Shown here one piece after another: positions 25,396 through 33,597 of a stretch of DNA of 43,122 bases. The stretch's first letter is position 1. The number at the start of each line of letters is the position of its first letter. Source of the stretch: Porphyromonadaceae bacterium UBA3318. GTDB lineage: Bacteria > Bacteroidota > Bacteroidia > Bacteroidales > Muribaculaceae. The translations under genes and the position numbers were made by a program. The notes beneath the pieces are model-generated. The model worked only from the letters and a program-made list of their open reading frames with translations, made no database searches and was not told the DNA's origin. The stretch is taken from contig DESI01000086.1 of NCBI GenBank assembly GCA_002361235.1, positions 1 to 43,122 of the forward strand. Direction: 5' to 3'.

Positions 25396-25698
25396 TAACT
25401 TTGCAACAGTTTCAACAACCCCACAACCATTGGATAATAGTTATTGCACTATTAATCCCTGCAATATAAATCAGGTGCAAGAAGAAAAGTAGTGTTATTG
25501 TTATTGTATAGGAATTATAAATTCAAGGGCGCGAAACGGATGAGGTGACTCACGAAGCCCGTGGTAAGTTAGGTTCACGAATAGCAAAGCTATCAGAAAT
25601 GATGTAGGTTACATTAAGGTCAGAATAGGACCACTGATAAATCAATTACCTGATAAAAGCGGATGCGCCGGACAGAGAGTCCCGGCGCATCCGCTTTT
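25396..25698 (+). ncRNA. Candidate non-coding RNA or group II intron domain I remnant
   Basis: The block begins with TAACTTTG (25396-25403), which fits a -7 box, and ends in a 17-bp terminator stem. It is AT-rich and has no convincing frame. The part 25530-25655 contains short hairpins (atagc-aaa-gctat; ggtc-agaata-ggacc) and phrases that remind me of domain I of bacterial group II introns. I see no domain V, reverse transcriptase or intron boundary, so at most it is a remnant. It does not carry hallmarks of tmRNA, RNase P RNA or SRP RNA. The adjoining stretch 25124-25395 holds nothing I can identify; a 61-codon frame at 25162-25347 looks non-coding. Confidence 0.3.
25655..25698. terminator. 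Strong bidirectional terminator
   Basis: Perfect 17-bp stem (aaaagcggatgcgccgg at 25655-25671, complement at 25682-25698) with a 10-nt loop, T-run on both strands. It would end the ribD transcript on the minus strand and any plus-strand RNA from 25396. Confidence 0.88.
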
Positions 25699-25701
25699 TA
25701 T

Positions 25702-25800
25702 GGGAGTGATGGGAGGAATGGGAGGAGTGGGAGGAATGGGAGTGATGGGAGGAATGGGAGGAATGGGAGGAATGGGAGGAGTGGGAGAAGTGGGAGATCA
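25702..25800. repeat. GGGANNNNT 9-bp array 2 (11 units)
   Basis: Eleven contiguous 9-bp units, mainly gggaggaat, gggagtgat and gggaggagt. The last unit, gggagatca, contains the ribD stop codon. The array fills the space between ribD and the terminator. G-tracts are on the plus strand, opposite to the ribD messenger, as in the other two arrays. Confidence 0.9.
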
Positions 25801-26757
25801 GAGATCAGATAAAGAGGATTCAACGCGCATTTCGTCGTAAAGGTTTTTTTCGATAAAGGAGTCGAGAAGGGTGCGGCCGCCTTCCACCATAAGGGAGGTG
25901 ATGCCGTGTTCGCTGAACAACAGGTGCATGTTCTGCTCCAAAGGTACTGCGGGGTCAAGTATGATAGGGTTTCTGTCCAGGATTTTAAGCGAATCCGGTA
26001 GTCGTGACGACCGGAATATGACGGGTCGCGGTGAATTCCCGGGCCACAGGCGTGTGGTGAGCGACGGGTTGTCGCTGAGCAATGTGTTGGTGCCTGCCAT
26101 GATGGCATCGACCATGGCGCGCTGTCCGTGCATCAGCACCATCCCTGCCGGACTGGAAATCTGTGTCGGCAGATATTCCAGCAGCCCGCATCCGGGAGTA
26201 TAGTCGGGATTTCTGCGGGCCATATTTCCCTGTGCGTCTTCGGCCCATTTGAGCTGGATCCAGGGGCGGTGAAGGGTGTGGGCGGTCATGAACCGCTTGT
26301 TGAGTGCCGCGCATTCATCCCGCAGTACGTTTTCCGTGACCTCTATGCCCGCCTGACGTATCATCTCGATGCCGCGACCCGATACTTTGGGATTGGGGTC
26401 GCCGCATCCCACCACCACGCGTCTCACGCCTTTGTCCACTATGAGTCTGGCGCACGGGGGAGTCTTGCCGTAATGTGAGCAGGGTTCGAGAGTGACATAG
26501 ATTGTGGCTTCGGGCAGCAGCCGCTCGTCCCGGGGGCTGACACTCCTGAATGCCTGGACTTCGGCGTGAGGACCGCCGTATTTTCGGTGCCATCCCCGGC
26601 CGATTATACGGCCGTCTTCGGCCACTATAACCGCGCCTACCATGGGGTTGGGCGAGACGTATCCTGCGCCGTTGGCGGCCAGCTGCAATGCGCGACGCAT
26701 CATGTCGCGGTCGTATTTCCCGGAATGCAATCCGTTATGTCCTGTATCAGTGCTCAT
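25798..26757 (-). CDS. ribD: RibD, riboflavin deaminase/reductase, C-terminally short
   Basis: This bifunctional enzyme of riboflavin synthesis deaminates the diaminopyrimidine product of GTP cyclohydrolase II and then reduces its ribosyl group with NADPH. The deaminase domain (about 15-150) has the zinc site H64-A-E66 and C93/C102 (EPCSHYGKTPPC). The reductase domain starts near 160 and keeps MVEGGRTLLDSFIEKNLYDE. The protein stops at residue 319 right after DEMRVESSLSDL, where RibD normally continues for about 30-45 residues. The stop codon sits in the first unit of the 9-bp array, so the 3' end seems to have been replaced by the array. The deaminase site is complete; whether the reductase still works is uncertain. 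The gene is encoded 14 nt after the DUF4421 gene. Confidence 0.9.
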   Translation of the reverse strand: MSTDTGHNGLHSGKYDRDMMRRALQLAANGAGYVSPNPMVGAVIVAEDGRIIGRGWHRKYGGPHAEVQAFRSVSPRDERLLPEATIYVTLEPCSHYGKTPPCARLIVDKGVRRVVVGCGDPNPKVSGRGIEMIRQAGIEVTENVLRDECAALNKRFMTAHTLHRPWIQLKWAEDAQGNMARRNPDYTPGCGLLEYLPTQISSPAGMVLMHGQRAMVDAIMAGTNTLLSDNPSLTTRLWPGNSPRPVIFRSSRLPDSLKILDRNPIILDPAVPLEQNMHLLFSEHGITSLMVEGGRTLLDSFIEKNLYDEMRVESSLSDL

Positions 26758-26771
26758 TAATATGCCTTATT

Positions 26772-28043
26772 CTAAAACCTGAATCCGACGGTGGCCTGAA
26801 TGTTGAGGCGGCCGTTCATGAAGTCTATGTCGTCCGACAGCACGGCATTGGCATGGTATCGGCAGCGTACTCCTGCGAAAAACCGATTTGTGGTATACAG
26901 CAATCCGGCAACACCCTTGAACACACCAGCCAGCTGGAGTTTGTCGGACATCGAGGCATCCTCGCGCGAGTAGGCTGCTCCCAGCCCTGGAATGGCGGTG
27001 AGGTTGAAAATGAAGTGCTTGTTCATCACCCAGTTGAAGCTGTAACCGCCCAATATGCTGTATGACTGGTAATGAAACCTGTAGCTGTCCACTGGATATG
27101 GGTTTGATTCTATTATTTCGTTCGGAAGTCGGGTGAAGTCGAAGAAGGCCACGATTCGGCTTATATCCAGGCCGACAAGGGCCGATCCCTGGCTGATGCG
27201 TTGGTTGTTGGAGTAACCTAACGCACTGCCGAAGTCAAACCTGCGGTTATTGAATATGTAGTAGCCGTGTACGTTGGCGGCTGAGAATGTGAGCCCGTCG
27301 TACGGCAGGTCGAGGCTTTTCATTTCCTTAAAGTCGTCGAAGCGATGGATATAGGTGGTTCCGGAGTTGCGCCACAGATGCGCCTCGATGTTGAATCTGG
27401 CGCATCCGACCGAAAAATTCCATTTCTGGCGACTCGAATGATTGCCGCCGAACAGCGTGGACATGTCCACGGAATATCCTATGGACAATATGCCGTATTT
27501 AACGTAAATGCCGAGGTTGGGAAACATCTTGCTTCCCATGGTGATGTAGGGAAGAGTCTTGGAGCCGAACAGGTAGTTGTCGGCCCAGTTGTCGGATATC
27601 AGCATTAATTTCCCCATTTTGCCGTCGCTTTTGACGTAAGTAGTGTCGCGTGCGTTGAAATTGCGTTGAAACCAGTTGTACACGCCTATGCACCATCCCA
27701 CGAACGGGGAGGGCCACCTGACCGCCGGGTCGTCTGTCTGCAATTGCTTGTGCTTCAGTTTATACCACCAGTCGCGTTGGGCGTATGTGTTGCCTTGCAG
27801 CTGAAGTGAATCGCCTTCGGCGCCTGCTTGCAGCGATGACGATTCGACGGCGAGCCGGCCCGGAAACCGGGGACTGAGTCCGGCGGTGTCGATGTCGATT
27901 ATGAACGACTTGACAGGCACCGTATCCGGAGGGCCGGATACGGCCGGGGTAAGAATAATGGGATTTTCAGGCGTGGCGAATGCGTCGCAGGGCAAAAGGA
28001 CCGCGACGAGAAGCAACAGAATAGCTGAAAACCCACGGAACAT
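26772..28043 (-). CDS. DUF4421 outer-membrane beta-barrel protein
   Basis: This is a 423-residue exported protein. The signal peptide (about residues 1-23, MFRGFSAILLLLVAVLLPCD onward) is followed by a Pro-rich segment. From about residue 90 onward comes a DUF4421-type sequence with alternating hydrophobic strands (YGILSIGYSVDMSTLFGG; FRFHYQSYSILGGYSF-like pattern near residue 325) ending in QATVGFRF, a typical barrel terminus. DUF4421 proteins occur in Bacteroidetes and are thought to be outer-membrane barrels of unknown role. The start lies 3 nt after the DUF2007 stop and the stop 14 nt before ribD, so all three are probably cotranscribed. I do not see a functional link with riboflavin synthesis. 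Confidence 0.82.
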   Translation of the reverse strand: MFRGFSAILLLLVAVLLPCDAFATPENPIILTPAVSGPPDTVPVKSFIIDIDTAGLSPRFPGRLAVESSSLQAGAEGDSLQLQGNTYAQRDWWYKLKHKQLQTDDPAVRWPSPFVGWCIGVYNWFQRNFNARDTTYVKSDGKMGKLMLISDNWADNYLFGSKTLPYITMGSKMFPNLGIYVKYGILSIGYSVDMSTLFGGNHSSRQKWNFSVGCARFNIEAHLWRNSGTTYIHRFDDFKEMKSLDLPYDGLTFSAANVHGYYIFNNRRFDFGSALGYSNNQRISQGSALVGLDISRIVAFFDFTRLPNEIIESNPYPVDSYRFHYQSYSILGGYSFNWVMNKHFIFNLTAIPGLGAAYSREDASMSDKLQLAGVFKGVAGLLYTTNRFFAGVRCRYHANAVLSDDIDFMNGRLNIQATVGFRF

Positions 28044-28046
28044 GGG

Positions 28047-28253
28047 TCAATCGCGTTGTTGCATCAGTTTCATGGCCTCGTGGGCCATTTTGTCGGGCAC
28101 CACCAGAGTGATGGACCCGATGCCGGCGCCGGGCGCCGGGAAAATCTCGGACAGCGCGTCGGCGTTGACCTGGGCCGGGATGCCGTGGCTTTCCAGATAG
28201 CCCTGGTCTATGTAGGCTTCGGCCTGGTTGGAATATCGTTGGATTACGGTCAT
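28047..28253 (-). CDS. DUF2007 small protein
   Basis: This 68-residue protein resembles DUF2007, a ferredoxin-like small domain suggested to act in signal transduction. The typical pattern is present: YSNQAEAYIDQGYLESHGIP, then a beta segment and SITLVVPDKMAHEAMKLM. I chose the ATG at 28253 because the domain begins there; the frame is open upstream, but that part is the terminator hairpin and 23-bp repeats. It is separated by 3 nt from the DUF4421 gene downstream. No partner can be named. Confidence 0.78.
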   Translation of the reverse strand: MTVIQRYSNQAEAYIDQGYLESHGIPAQVNADALSEIFPAPGAGIGSITLVVPDKMAHEAMKLMQQRD

Positions 28254-28273
28254 GATGGATGGGAATATGGTGA

Positions 28274-28294
28274 GTAAAAGCCGCGGGCTTTTAC
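28274..28294. terminator. Hairpin after mltG
   Basis: A 9-bp stem (gtaaaagcc with ggcttttac) has a 3-nt loop, downstream of the mltG stop and 21 nt before the DUF2007 start on the minus strand. The T-run is short, so it may attenuate rather than end transcription. Confidence 0.5.
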
Positions 28295-28314
28295 CACAGT
28301 GAGTGACTGTGCAA

Positions 28315-28360
28315 TTGCTGCCGAGGGCGGCGTGTGGTTGCTGCCGAGGGCGGCGTGTGG
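28315..28360. repeat. 23-bp tandem duplication
   Basis: Two perfect copies of a 23-bp unit (28315-28337 and 28338-28360; starts ttgctgccgagggcgg) lie 11 nt downstream of the mltG stop. Confidence 0.85.
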
Positions 28361-28371
28361 AGGCGGCGGAA

Positions 28372-29451
28372 TCAGCGCGAGACGCCGAGCTTGTCAAGGG
28401 TCTGGCGGTACTTCAGTGCGTTGCGCGTATGCTCGTCGAATGTCTTGGCGAAATTGTGGGTGCCGTCCAGTGTCTCGCGGGCGCACATATACAGATATTC
28501 GTGTGGCTTGGAGTCAAGGATGCTCTGTACGGTGCGCTTGTCGATGGTGCGGATTGGCCCTGGCGGCAATCCGTCGTTGCGGTAGGTGTTGTATGGGGAT
28601 GTCACGTTCAGGTCCTCGTTGCTGATGCGCTGGATGGTGAAATCGCCGATGGCGAACCGTACGGTGGGGTCGGCCTGCAGGCGCATGCCTTTGTGCAGGC
28701 GGTTGATGTACAGGCGTCCGACGGTGCCTTTCTCCGACCGGGTGTTGGTTTCTTCGTCAACGATGGAGGCTATGATCATGACCTGTGCGGGTTCAAGACC
28801 GAGCTGCCGTGCCTTGTCGCGGTTGCCTTTATTCCAAAGGTAACGGTAATTCTTGCCGAATTTGTCCAGGACTTCGCGCGGCGTGGCCGACCAGTAGACC
28901 TCGTATGTGTCGTTGATGAATATGGCCATGGCGTTCTCGGGGGTCAGTCCGTATTCGTCCAGAAAGGCCTTGTCGTATAAAGTCCGGGCAAGCGAATCGA
29001 CCGAGAACTCGAATTTGTCGGCCACATTCTGCAGCAGCAGTGGCAGCGAGCGATAGCCGTTGACCGTGATGCGTACGGGAGTCTGGGCACCTGATGTGAG
29101 CTTCCGCATGGCTGCGAGCGGACTGGTGCCCTCTTTGATTTCGTACAGTCCGTGGCGTGTGGAATAATCTATATTCCTGAGGCCGGCAGCCCGCATCACG
29201 ATGCCGGTGTAGTCATGGCCGAAATGCTTGGTCAGTGAATCGCGGACATTGACTTCGGTGGCACCTTTGGGGATGCGGATTACGGCGGTCTTGGGGGCGC
29301 CCGTCATAAGGAGCGGATACGACGCAATAAGGGAAACGATCAGAAGCAGGCTTACGCCGAGCATGATATAAAGCATCCACCGGCCTGTGGAACCGGGCCG
29401 GGGATGCTCCTTTTTCTTTTTCATAGTGCCCGCGCTCTTTGACGTAGACAT
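28372..29451 (-). CDS. mltG: Endolytic transglycosylase MltG
   Basis: This inner-membrane lytic transglycosylase cuts nascent glycan strands and helps set their length. The 359-residue product has a cytoplasmic N-terminus, one transmembrane helix (about 26-49, LYIMLGVSLLLIVSLIASYP) and a YceG/MltG domain at about 55-345, including LYINRLHKGMRLQADPTVRF. The active-site segment reads ASIVDEETN (D232, E233, E234), while many homologues have SIVExET. If the first acid of that motif is the catalytic Glu, it is Asp here. A second possible ATG at 29424 (MKKKKEHP) would shorten the cytoplasmic tail by nine residues. It is followed by a hairpin and encoded after raiA on the same strand. Confidence 0.93.
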   Translation of the reverse strand: MSTSKSAGTMKKKKEHPRPGSTGRWMLYIMLGVSLLLIVSLIASYPLLMTGAPKTAVIRIPKGATEVNVRDSLTKHFGHDYTGIVMRAAGLRNIDYSTRHGLYEIKEGTSPLAAMRKLTSGAQTPVRITVNGYRSLPLLLQNVADKFEFSVDSLARTLYDKAFLDEYGLTPENAMAIFINDTYEVYWSATPREVLDKFGKNYRYLWNKGNRDKARQLGLEPAQVMIIASIVDEETNTRSEKGTVGRLYINRLHKGMRLQADPTVRFAIGDFTIQRISNEDLNVTSPYNTYRNDGLPPGPIRTIDKRTVQSILDSKPHEYLYMCARETLDGTHNFAKTFDEHTRNALKYRQTLDKLGVSR

Positions 29452-29523
29452 TAATTACAGGGTTTTATAATGTTGGGTTGGAATAAATCCGGGTTGTGGT
29501 GCCGGTGTGACATTACGGTGATG

Positions 29524-29817
29524 TCAGTTCTTGACTTTGTTCTTTTCGAGCTGGGGTTCGAGGGCGTCGAGGCAGAGGTCGACTGCCTCTTCGAAGGAGT
29601 CGGCTGTCTTTGACGCGTATAGGTCGGCGGCCGGCGGAACGCTCAGGCGTATGGATGCCTCTTTGTTCATAGCCGTCTCTGGCTTCACTACCTTGAGTGT
29701 AACCTCGGCGTCGGTGATGGCTTCGAACCGGCGCTCCATCTTGTCGATCTTCTTGTTGATGAAATTCACCAATTTCTCCGTGATGTCGAAGTGAATAGCT
29801 TTGATTTTTGCTTCCAT
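29524..29817 (-). CDS. raiA: Ribosome hibernation-promoting factor (HPF/RaiA)
   Basis: This 97-residue protein binds the 30S decoding centre and inactivates ribosomes in slow growth. It shows the HPF/RaiA pattern: a first strand (AKIKAIHFDITEKLVNFINK), a basic helix (KIDKMERRFEAI), strands with EVTLKVVKPE, and the C-terminal helix SFEEAVDLCLDALEPQLEK. It is the short form without the long-HPF C-terminal domain. I chose the ATG at 29817 (MEAKIKAIHF); upstream codons to 29862 look like leader. A -7 box lies at 29914-29921. In many Bacteroidales this gene follows xerC and rpsU directly; here an EpsG-like and a MATE gene on the other strand lie between. Confidence 0.93.
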   Translation of the reverse strand: MEAKIKAIHFDITEKLVNFINKKIDKMERRFEAITDAEVTLKVVKPETAMNKEASIRLSVPPAADLYASKTADSFEEAVDLCLDALEPQLEKNKVKN

Positions 29818-29913
29818 AATCTTGGGTTTTAAGTTCTCCGTCCGGAACAATGGCGGGGACACGAAAAAGGCTGGTGGCCCTGGGTGTCGTGCCCCGGAGT
29901 TCCTTCCGCTTTA

Positions 29914-29921
29914 CAAAGATA
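29914..29921 (-). promoter_or_regulatory. -7 box of raiA
   Basis: The minus strand reads TATCTTTG (TAnnTTTG form). The ATG at 29817 is about 90 nt downstream of the expected start point. No clear -33 TTTG is seen. Confidence 0.5.
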
Positions 29922-30000
29922 ACAAAAAATCTCGGTATTTTTCGCATTCGCGTCGAAAAAATAATAATTAAAACAGGGCCGGCGTTATATAGCAGGTAGA

Positions 30001-31089
30001 ATGGTACAGCTGTATTACATAGTATTTGCGATGATATTGATTCTGACGCTTCCGATGGCGTCGGATAAGATAGCTTTTGCCCACGAGACACTGGAGCGTG
30101 ACAGGTTTGCGCCGCTGGCGGGCGTCAACAAGTTCATACGTGTGGGTATGTATGTGGCTCTGGGTGTGGCGTTAGTCATGCTGCTGATGGTGTGTGTGTC
30201 GCGCTCGGAACTGCTGCCGGACTATCACATGTACAAAAATATGTACTACGGGCACGGATATGCTGCGAACGGCAGGCACATCGAGCCGTCGTTTATATGG
30301 CTGTGCCAGGCATCGCCGTCGTTCATGGCGCTGTTGCTGGCCTACGCGTTGCTGTCGGTGGGCACCCATTTCTGGGGAATCCTGCGCAACAGCCCCAACC
30401 TGTGGCTGTCGATGGTGCTGTATGTGGGCATGTACTTCGTGCTGCACGACATGATTCAGATGCGTGCGGCGGTGTCGGCCGGAATATTGCTGATAGCGGT
30501 GCGTTACATACCGCGTCGCAGATGGTACGTGTATTTCCCGCTGGTGGCTCTGGCCATGCTGTTTCACTCGTCGGCCGTCGTGTTCGTGCCGTTGTTCTTC
30601 CTTCCCGCCAAGCGGATGTATCGTCCGTTCTGGATGGTGCTGCTGGGAGTGTGTCTGATAGTTGGTATCAGCGGAGTGCAGTTGGGCAAGCTGGTTCGGT
30701 TCCTGCCTCTGGAAATAGTGAACAATTATCTGATATCGTATGGCGGCGAGCGTTTCGTGACCGACTCGACGGTGGGTCCGATGCGTATCTTTATGGTCAT
30801 CGTGCTGATGGTGATGGTGTATTACCTGCCGCAGATTCAGAAGCGTTATCCGTTGGCCACCGTATGTGTGGGCATATCCATCTGTTCGCAGGCTTGTTTC
30901 CTGCTTTTGGGCGGTATTCCGGTGATGCCTACCCGTCTGGGCGAGCTGTTGGGTACCGTGGATATCCTGACGCTGGCGGCATTTCCGCTGATCAGCCGCA
31001 GATATTATTATGCCCTTGTGGCGGTGCCGATTATTATCGGAATATACAACGCCATGGCCGGTTACGTGTTGTTGACGAGTGTGGCATAG
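30001..31089 (+). CDS. EpsG-like polysaccharide polymerase/membrane protein
   Basis: This is a 362-residue polytopic membrane protein with about 9-10 hydrophobic helices. The pattern matches EpsG/Wzy-type proteins of exopolysaccharide synthesis: a periplasmic loop with DYHMYKNMYYGHGY, the conserved segment MIQMRAAVSAGILLIAVRYI and the later FHSSAVVFVPLFF. Members are thought to polymerise or export repeat units, but no glycosyltransferase or other capsule gene is nearby. It precedes a MATE-family gene by 12 nt, so the pair is probably cotranscribed. Its role is uncertain; the family call is moderately firm. Confidence 0.75.
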   Translation: MVQLYYIVFAMILILTLPMASDKIAFAHETLERDRFAPLAGVNKFIRVGMYVALGVALVMLLMVCVSRSELLPDYHMYKNMYYGHGYAANGRHIEPSFIWLCQASPSFMALLLAYALLSVGTHFWGILRNSPNLWLSMVLYVGMYFVLHDMIQMRAAVSAGILLIAVRYIPRRRWYVYFPLVALAMLFHSSAVVFVPLFFLPAKRMYRPFWMVLLGVCLIVGISGVQLGKLVRFLPLEIVNNYLISYGGERFVTDSTVGPMRIFMVIVLMVMVYYLPQIQKRYPLATVCVGISICSQACFLLLGGIPVMPTRLGELLGTVDILTLAAFPLISRRYYYALVAVPIIIGIYNAMAGYVLLTSVA

Positions 31090-31101
31090 AAATTTCGAGA
31101 C

Positions 31102-32520
31102 ATGTCGAAAGGAAAAGTAACACCGGATCCGCAGGCGCGCATAAGGGAGCTGGGCGAGGCCCCCGTGGGGCGTCTGCTGCTTAAATACAGCCTTCCGGCC
31201 ATAGTGGGCACGGTGATAAGCGCGGTGTACAACATCATAGACTCCATCGTGATAGGTCAGGCCATCGACGATCCGAACGTGGTGAGCGGCATCGCGGTGA
31301 CGTTCCCGGTGATGAACCTGGCCACGGCGCTGGGTATGCTGGTAGGCGCCGGCGCGGCCACCAGGGTGTCGATCGTGATGGGACAGAAGGACCGGCGCGC
31401 CGCCGAGCTGATACTTGGCAACTGTGTGCAGCTGACGGTGATAATCGGTGTGGTGTATGCCGCACTGTTCGCCACGTTCATCGACCCGATTCTGCGCATG
31501 TTCGGAGCCTCGGAACATTCGCTGCCGTATGCGCGCGAGTTCATGCTGTGGGTGCTGCCGGGCTGCGTGCTGATGAACCTGACGTTCAGCTACAACAACG
31601 TGATGCGTTCGTCGGGCTATCCGGCCAAGGCCATGTACACCAACATGATAGGCGCGCTGATTAACGTGATACTGGCTCCGCTGTTCCTGTTCGGTTTCAA
31701 GTGGGGCATACGCGGCGCGGCACTGGCTACAGACATATCGATGGCCGTGACAGGAGTATGGGTGATGAGCCACTTCTTCAACAAGAAGAACACTCTGCAC
31801 TTCGTGCACGGCACGTTCCGTTTCAACTGGCCCATAATCCGCGGCGTGCTGTATATCGGCATGGCTCCGTTTCTGATCAATGTCTGCGGCTCGGCCATCA
31901 ACGCCATAGTCAACAATACGTTGCTGGAACATGGCGGCGACAATGCCGTGGCGGCCGTGGTGGTGTTCAACCGGTTCGTCACCATATTCGTGTTCATCAT
32001 CATCGGCCTGTGTCAAGGTATGCAGCCGATAGTGGGTTATAACTACGGATCGGGCCGCTACAGGCGCTTGGTGCATACCTTTACATTGGCAGCGATAGTG
32101 GGTGTGGTTGTATCCACGCTGGGAAGCGTGACCGGAGCATTGGCTCCGCGGGCCATCGCATCGATGTTCATGCAGGACGAGGCGCAGATAGAATGCGCAG
32201 TGAACTGCCTGCGCATCACCACGCTTACGTTCTGGATGGTGGGATTCCAGATCGTTACCACCAACCTGTTCCAGGCCTTGGGTATGGCAGCCAATTCCAT
32301 TTTCCTGTCGCTGACGCGTCAGATAATCTTCATGATACCGCTGCTGTTCACGTTGCCTCATTTCTGGGGACTTGACGGCGTATGGGCATCATATCCCATA
32401 GCCGATCTGCTGTCGGTCGTAGTGGCTGCCGTGATGTTAGCTCTGTTGATGAATAAAATACGGAAGCAGTCGCGTCTGGAACCGAAGATGACGCCTGCAG
32501 AGGTGGAAAGACAGCTGTAA
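31102..32520 (+). CDS. MATE family efflux transporter
   Basis: This is a 472-residue inner-membrane antiporter of the MATE family with about 12 hydrophobic helices in two related halves. The N-terminal region matches the family well: LLLKYSLPAIVGTVISAVYN, then IDSIVIGQ and later GAGAATRVSIVMGQKD. The second half has LCQGMQPIVGYNYGSGRYRR. Such proteins expel cationic drugs or metabolites in exchange for Na+ or H+; the substrate is unknown. It ends 4 nt from the convergent xerC stop. Confidence 0.92.
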   Translation: MSKGKVTPDPQARIRELGEAPVGRLLLKYSLPAIVGTVISAVYNIIDSIVIGQAIDDPNVVSGIAVTFPVMNLATALGMLVGAGAATRVSIVMGQKDRRAAELILGNCVQLTVIIGVVYAALFATFIDPILRMFGASEHSLPYAREFMLWVLPGCVLMNLTFSYNNVMRSSGYPAKAMYTNMIGALINVILAPLFLFGFKWGIRGAALATDISMAVTGVWVMSHFFNKKNTLHFVHGTFRFNWPIIRGVLYIGMAPFLINVCGSAINAIVNNTLLEHGGDNAVAAVVVFNRFVTIFVFIIIGLCQGMQPIVGYNYGSGRYRRLVHTFTLAAIVGVVVSTLGSVTGALAPRAIASMFMQDEAQIECAVNCLRITTLTFWMVGFQIVTTNLFQALGMAANSIFLSLTRQIIFMIPLLFTLPHFWGLDGVWASYPIADLLSVVVAAVMLALLMNKIRKQSRLEPKMTPAEVERQL

Positions 32521-32524
32521 TAAA

Positions 32525-33421
32525 CTATTTCTTTTTCAAGGCTCTGGGATGGGCCGAGTTGTAAGCCTGGCGTAATTCGTTGGGCGACAGATGGGTGTAT
32601 ATCTGCGTGGTGCCGAGCGAAGCATGGCCTAACAGCTGGCGCACGGCGTCAAGGTTGGCGCCGTCCGACAGGAGCGCCGTGGCAAACGAATGCCGCAGGA
32701 TGTGGGGGCTCTTGCGCGAGGCCGAAGTGCCGGCCAGTCCCTGATGAACCAGTTCGTAAAGTGTGTTCTTGCCGATATGTCCGTGCGGTCCGGCTATCAG
32801 CGGCACCGGCGCCTCCAAGTCAGGATATGTATTGTCACGGAGTGTGCGGTATGCGTCGATTTCCTCGACTAATTGCGAGGGGAGCGGAAGCACTCGTTCG
32901 CGTCTGCCTTTTCCCATGACGCGCAGTTCGTATCCGTTGGCCGATGTGCGCAGGTCGGAGTCGGTGAGTGCGAGGAGTTCGGCCTGGCGCAGTCCGAGTC
33001 CGTACAGCATGGATAGCGCCAGGTGCAGACGGGCCTTGGGGAAGGTGTCGGTCGGGATTTGCTCCAGTAATGATTCCATCTCCGGAGCCTTGACTATGTC
33101 GGGCAGGTGCTTGGGCAGCTTGGCCAGAGTGACGTCGCCGGCGGGATTGACCTTGATGCGGCCGGAACGGACGCCCCAGCGGAAGAATGCCCTGAGCGAC
33201 TGCGTCTTGCGGCGCAGTGATGCGGGGCCGATGCCTTGCGATGCCTCGGCGCCGAGCCAGTCGCGAACGTCGTTGGCCGTCACAGCATCGGGCGCGAGCA
33301 TCGACATGGTGTCCGCAACGCCGAGCCATGAGGCAAACTGCCGCACGTCGCGCAGATACGCCTCGACAGTGTGGTCGCTGCGGTTCAGCTCGTTCCTGAG
33401 GTATCGTCCGAATTCTTCCAT
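32525..33421 (-). CDS. xerC: Tyrosine recombinase XerC/XerD
   Basis: This site-specific recombinase resolves chromosome dimers at dif. The 298-residue product has an N-terminal SAM-like core-binding domain (about 1-88) and a catalytic domain (about 105-290). Catalytic residues are R145 (GLGLRQAELL), K171 (GKGRRER), H240 and R243 (HILRHSF), H266 (LLGHAS) and nucleophile Y275 (TQIYTHLS). XerC or XerD cannot be told apart by eye; its place next to rpsU fits the gene annotated xerC in other Bacteroidales. A 9-bp G-tract array starts 1 nt upstream of its ATG. Complete active site; the housekeeping role is likely. Confidence 0.93.
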   Translation of the reverse strand: MEEFGRYLRNELNRSDHTVEAYLRDVRQFASWLGVADTMSMLAPDAVTANDVRDWLGAEASQGIGPASLRRKTQSLRAFFRWGVRSGRIKVNPAGDVTLAKLPKHLPDIVKAPEMESLLEQIPTDTFPKARLHLALSMLYGLGLRQAELLALTDSDLRTSANGYELRVMGKGRRERVLPLPSQLVEEIDAYRTLRDNTYPDLEAPVPLIAGPHGHIGKNTLYELVHQGLAGTSASRKSPHILRHSFATALLSDGANLDAVRQLLGHASLGTTQIYTHLSPNELRQAYNSAHPRALKKK

Positions 33422-33422
33422 A

Positions 33423-33522
33423 GGGGGGGATGGGAGGGGATGGGATAATTGGGAGAAATGGGATTATTGGGAGGAGTGGGATTATTGGGAGAGATGGGAG
33501 AGATGGGAGAGATGGGGAGGTT
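33423..33522. repeat. GGGANNNNT 9-bp array 3 (11 units)
   Basis: Eleven units with one extra base after the second, including gggattatt and three successive copies of gggagagat. It begins 1 nt upstream of the xerC ATG and occupies most of the xerC-rpsU gap. The G-tracts lie on the plus strand, opposite to the messenger of both flanking genes. Confidence 0.88.
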
Positions 33523-33541
33523 GCGGCAATGCACAACAAAT

Positions 33542-33567
33542 CGGTACGGGTCATCAGACCCATACCG
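33542..33567. terminator. Hairpin after rpsU
   Basis: A 10-bp stem (cggtacgggt with acccataccg, one wobble pair) has a 6-nt loop, 31 nt downstream of the rpsU stop on the minus strand. The U-run is weak, so it may allow read-through into xerC. Confidence 0.5.
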
Positions 33568-33597
33568 GTTGATATGTTGTCGTCGGTAGGTGGCGGA

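Noticed and set aside
28372..29451. Inactive MltG because of Asp at the first acidic position of the active-site motif
   Set aside because: I cannot be sure which acid is catalytic here without an alignment; two Glu follow directly, so loss of activity is not supported.
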